From contig JAJEJB010000032.1 of the NCBI GenBank assembly GCA_022828135.1, positions 124,001 through 188,000 on the forward strand: a stretch of DNA of 64,000 nt, given 5' to 3'. This DNA is from Acidimicrobiia bacterium (GTDB lineage Bacteria; Actinomycetota; Acidimicrobiia; Acidimicrobiales; Aldehydirespiratoraceae). Position 1 is the stretch's first letter. Every line of letters begins with the position of its first letter. The notes under the pieces are model-generated. The model was given only the letters and a program-made list of their open reading frames with translations. It was not told the origin of the DNA and did not search any database. This document shows, in pieces, positions 61,193-64,000 of the stretch. Both the position numbers and the translations under genes were made by a program.

Positions 61193-61672
61193 GTGATCCG
61201 GGAACTGCTCGAGCTGCCGCGGTCGACCTGGCCGCGGGCCGTGCTGTTCGCCGGGATCGCGGCTGTGCTGATCGCGGTGCCGTCGGATCTGATCGACACC
61301 CCGATCTTCGGCCGGCCGGTGGAGGTGCGCTGGATCGACTACGTGATCCTGGCCGTCACCTCGGCGCTGATCGGGCTGATCTTCGCCATCCGCCCCGAGT
61401 CGTCGGAGGTGGCCGCAACCGAAGAGTTGGCCGTGACCGTCGACCGCCAGGGCACCAGGACGATCTGGGGCGGGTTCGTGTCGTTCCTGGCGGTGGGCTG
61501 CCCGGTGTGCAATCAGGCTGTGGTCGCCCTCATCGGCGTGTCCGGCGCGTTGTCGTGGTGGGCGCCGGTCCAGCCTTTCGTCGGCCTGCTCGCGGTGGGG
61601 CTGCTGCTCTACACCCTCCGCAAGCGCCTCAACACCTACAAGCTCAGCGCCTGCCCGGTTCCCGCCGCCTAG
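61193..61672 (+). CDS. Integral membrane protein with intramembrane GCPVCN motif
   Basis: GTG 61193, 159 residues, about four membrane helices. The third helix contains SFLAVGCPVCNQAVVALIG, a CxxC inside the membrane region, followed by a conserved SGALSWWAPVQP loop. Such motifs occur in small actinobacterial membrane proteins suspected of metal or thiol chemistry, but no function is proven. Confidence 0.75.
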   Translation: MIRELLELPRSTWPRAVLFAGIAAVLIAVPSDLIDTPIFGRPVEVRWIDYVILAVTSALIGLIFAIRPESSEVAATEELAVTVDRQGTRTIWGGFVSFLAVGCPVCNQAVVALIGVSGALSWWAPVQPFVGLLAVGLLLYTLRKRLNTYKLSACPVPAA

Positions 61673-61679
61673 ACGCGGC

Positions 61680-62882
61680 TCACGGCACCTCGGGAGCGGC
61701 CGGTGTCACCGCTTGGTGCATGGCGGCGGCCACCAGTGCGGGCAGGCCCAGGGCGGCCAGCATCAACGACAGCAGGGGCACTCCCAGGCTCAGCAGGCCG
61801 CTGGCGATCGCCGACAGCAGGGCGGCCGAGCCCAGCAGCGCGGCCCGGAAGGTGCCGATCCCCCAGCCCGACTGGGGAGGCAGCGCGGCCACCAGCATGG
61901 CGTTGGCCACCGGCAGCACCGACACCGCCATACCCACGAACGGCACCAGCAGCCACACGCCGATCTCGGCCGGCAGCAGCAGCATCGGAAGTCCCAGCGC
62001 CGAGGTGCTCACCGTCATCAGCCGGGCCGTCCACGGTCCGCCCCGCTGGTCGTAGAGGGCGCCCCCGACGATCTTCACCGGCGCCGACAGGGCCCGCCCC
62101 GCGATGAGCATCGCGGCCACCAACCGCAGGTCCAGGCCCCGGTCCACCACGAAGAACGCCGTCGAGAAGCCGATCACCACGAAGTGCATCGAGACGCCGC
62201 CGAAGCTGGCGTAGAAGGCCAGCCGGTAGGTCCGCTTCCGGGCGTTCTGGGCCAGTTGCGCCAACCAGGCGACCGGTGCTGGATCCCGGTTGACTTCGGT
62301 CCAGCGGGGCACGTAGGCGATGGCCAGCGCGGCGGGAACCGCGCACCCGGCGTACACCCAGCGCCAGGCACCCCCCGCGAAGGCGCTGGCGGCCGCGGCG
62401 GCCAGCCCGAACGAGTAGGCCTGGCCCCAGACCGCGATGGCCTTGCCCGGCGCGCCCGGATAGAGCCGGGCCACGCTGGCCAGAGCCGGCGGGAAGTAGA
62501 TCCCGAAGGCGACCCCCAGCAGGGTCTGGCCCACAAGCAGCACCCAGAACGACGGGGCCACCGCCGACAGCGCCATCCCCGCGGCCAGGCTCACCGCGGT
62601 GGCCCGCACCAGCGCCCGGTCGCTCAGCCAGCGGCTGACGGCCCCGCCGATCACGTTGAACGCGGCGATGCCTCCCGCCACCGCGGCCAGGATGGCGGCC
62701 AGGTTGCTCTCCGACAGGTCAAGGTCCTCCCGTACGAGCGGGAACAGCGGTGAGATCATGGTCTCGGCGCCGCCGAGGATGAAGTACAGGGTGAACAGGT
62801 AGCCGAACGTCGCCCCGCGGGCGGTCAGGCCGCTCTCGCTGTCGCCTGGGCCTCCGACGGCGCTGGTGACCGGTTCGCTCAA
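61680..62882 (-). CDS. MFS transporter
   Basis: The start is TTG 62882, which overlaps the dppF stop (TTGA); earlier codons in the frame lie inside dppF. The 400-residue product has about 12 helices with loops such as GGAVSRWLSDRALVRATAVS and GQTLLGVAFGIYFPPALASVA. Coupled to a peptide transporter ATPase but not part of an ABC system; substrate unknown. Confidence 0.85.
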   Translation of the reverse strand: MSEPVTSAVGGPGDSESGLTARGATFGYLFTLYFILGGAETMISPLFPLVREDLDLSESNLAAILAAVAGGIAAFNVIGGAVSRWLSDRALVRATAVSLAAGMALSAVAPSFWVLLVGQTLLGVAFGIYFPPALASVARLYPGAPGKAIAVWGQAYSFGLAAAAASAFAGGAWRWVYAGCAVPAALAIAYVPRWTEVNRDPAPVAWLAQLAQNARKRTYRLAFYASFGGVSMHFVVIGFSTAFFVVDRGLDLRLVAAMLIAGRALSAPVKIVGGALYDQRGGPWTARLMTVSTSALGLPMLLLPAEIGVWLLVPFVGMAVSVLPVANAMLVAALPPQSGWGIGTFRAALLGSAALLSAIASGLLSLGVPLLSLMLAALGLPALVAAAMHQAVTPAAPEVP

Positions 62883-63844
62883 CTCACCCAGCAGGCCACC
62901 AGGTGGCCGCTGGAGCGCTCCGTCAGCGGGGGGCGCTCGTGGAAGCACTGGTCCACGGCGAGGGGGCAGCGGGTGTTGAACCGGCAGCCCTTCGGCGGGT
63001 CCATGGGGCTGGGCAGGTCGCCCTTGAGGGGTTCGTGGCTGCGGCGGGTGGCGGGGTCGGGCACGGGAACCGCCGAGAGCAGGGCCTGGGAGTAGGGGTG
63101 GGTCGGGTTCTCGTAGATGTCGTGGTGGCTGCCGATCTCCATCAGGTGGCCCAGGTACATGATGGCCACCCGGTCCGACACGTGGCGCACCACGGCCAGG
63201 TTGTGGGAGATGAACAGGTACGACAGCCCCACGGTGTCCTTGAGCTCGACCAGCAGGTTCACGATCTGGGCCTGGATCGACACGTCGAGGGCGGCGGTGG
63301 CCTCGTCGGCCACCACGAACCCGGGATGCAGCGCCAGGGCCCGGGCGATCACGATGCGCTGGCGTTGGCCGCCGGAGAAGGCGTGCGGGTACTTGTCGGC
63401 CGCGCTGGCGGTCATGCCCACCATCTCCAGCATCTCGCCCACCGCCGCGTCGAGCTCCGCGCCCCGCTTGCGGGTGTGCACCAGGAACGGCTCGGCGATG
63501 CTGTCGCGGATCTTTATCTTGGGGTTGAGCGCCGAGTAGGGGTCCTGGAAGATCATCTGGACCTGCTTGCGCATGGCCCGCCAGCGTCGCCGGTTCAGGT
63601 CGGTCACGTCCTCGCCCTCGAAGAACACCTGGCCCTTGGTCGGCTTCACCGCTCCCAGCAGCGCCCGGCCCGCGGTGGACTTGCCGCAGCCCGACTCGCC
63701 CACCAGGCCCACGGTCTCGCCCGGCGCCACCGCGATGGTGAAGTCGTCCAGCGCGTAGACCGTTCTCCTTCGGCTGCCGACCCAGCGCGTGTAGTGGACG
63801 CTGAGGTCGCGGCTCTCGACCAGCGGAGTGACCTGCCCGTTCAC
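62879..63844 (-). CDS. dppF: Oligopeptide/dipeptide ABC transporter ATPase (DppF/OppF type)
   Basis: The 321-residue ATPase has Walker A GLVGESGCGKSTAGRALLGA, the QDPYSALNPKIKIRDSIAEP segment, signature FSGGQRQRIVIARALALHP, Walker B FVVADEATAALDVS and a C-terminal Cys-rich end PPKGCRFNTRCPLAVDQCFH, where cysteines bind a 4Fe-4S cluster in OppD/OppF-type proteins. Translation is coupled to the following MFS gene. Confidence 0.94.
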   Translation of the reverse strand: MNGQVTPLVESRDLSVHYTRWVGSRRRTVYALDDFTIAVAPGETVGLVGESGCGKSTAGRALLGAVKPTKGQVFFEGEDVTDLNRRRWRAMRKQVQMIFQDPYSALNPKIKIRDSIAEPFLVHTRKRGAELDAAVGEMLEMVGMTASAADKYPHAFSGGQRQRIVIARALALHPGFVVADEATAALDVSIQAQIVNLLVELKDTVGLSYLFISHNLAVVRHVSDRVAIMYLGHLMEIGSHHDIYENPTHPYSQALLSAVPVPDPATRRSHEPLKGDLPSPMDPPKGCRFNTRCPLAVDQCFHERPPLTERSSGHLVACWVS

Positions 63845-63875
63845 GTCAGTGCCTCTCCGGGTCGGTGGTAGCCGT

Positions 63876-64000
63876 TCACGCCGACCCCTCCCCAGGGCGG
63901 TTGTAGCAGGCCACCCAGCGCCTTTCCGCGATCTTCAGCAGGGGCGGAGGGGTGTCGCGGCAGCCGTCGCGGGCCTCGTCGCATCGGGGCTCGAAGGCGC
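63876..64000 (-). CDS. dppD: Oligopeptide/dipeptide ABC transporter ATPase (DppD/OppD type), C-terminal end
   Basis: Only the last about 41 codons are inside the window: AFEPRCDEARDGCRDTPPPL then RWVACYNRPGEGSA-stop at 63876-63878. The Cys pattern C-x6-C ... C is the typical C-terminal end of OppD/DppD ATPases. It lies 31 nt upstream of dppF in the same orientation, so the rest of the transporter should be to the right. Confidence 0.75.
   Translation of the reverse strand, partial: AFEPRCDEARDGCRDTPPPLLKIAERRWVACYNRPGEGSA

Overview
The window is a GC-rich (about two-thirds G+C), gene-dense bacterial chromosome segment with many GTG/TTG starts and 4-bp ATGA/GTGA gene overlaps. An F420-type LLM oxidoreductase, an FxsA protein, PotABCD and Dpp transporters, large numbers of SDR/ALDH/acyl-CoA enzymes and several toxin-antitoxin modules point to a high-GC actinobacterium; an uncultured Acidimicrobiia-like lineage is my best guess, but this is inference from gene content and style only.

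Layout. 0-1.4 kb: selenocysteine machinery on the minus strand (start of selB, complete selA). 1.45-7.5 kb: a plus-strand run (FxsA, nitroreductase-SRPBCC fusion, LLM oxidoreductase, coiled-coil membrane protein, an unknown 374-aa protein) ending in a UGSC-family selenoprotein whose Sec codon is an in-frame TGA at 6956-6958. Read as an ordinary stop, this TGA would split the gene into two meaningless halves. 7.5-17 kb: Fe-S carrier Mrp, ErpA-like protein, a compact 2Fe-2S/molybdo-hydroxylase fusion, a VapBC pair, and metabolic genes. 17-21.3 kb: potABCD polyamine ABC transporter. 21.4-31.1 kb: a defence/toxin island with an AbrB-PIN pair, the shattered remains of an Eco57I-like (type IIG) restriction-modification gene with long TC and GA microsatellites, a G11 tract and three copies of its C-terminal module, an orphan RelB with a decayed toxin, a VapBC pair, and an intact three-gene operon ending in a phospholipase D-SNF2 helicase. 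31.5-34.2 kb: a phosphomutase-DeoC fusion. 34.2-46.3 kb: a GntR/FCD regulator and a catabolic cluster (SDR, amidohydrolase, two aldehyde dehydrogenases, a haem-oxygenase-like protein, two MFS exporters, a peptide-type substrate-binding lipoprotein, an isochorismatase-fold hydrolase). 46.3-49.4 kb: RHH-MazF pair, gamma-glutamyltransferase, two retropepsin-like proteins. 49.5-54.1 kb: a second catabolic operon (VOC, FAD monooxygenase, RidA, SDR, amidohydrolase). 54.2-64 kb: SWIM zinc-finger protein, small unknowns, ketopantoate-reductase-like and acyl-CoA-ligase genes, membrane proteins, an MFS carrier and dppF/dppD of a peptide ABC transporter.

How parts fit together. SelA and SelB would supply selenocysteine to the UGSC protein; the tRNA-Sec gene was not found here. 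GTATAC-centred palindromes typical of GntR/FadR-family operators sit in front of the two catabolic units and of the ketopantoate-reductase-like gene, so the GntR regulator may coordinate them. Several intergenic gaps carry 45-54 bp long-loop inverted repeats of similar design. The two items I would check first are the UGSC selenoprotein with its translationally coupled partner gene, and the 26.9-31.1 kb helicase operon beside the broken restriction gene.
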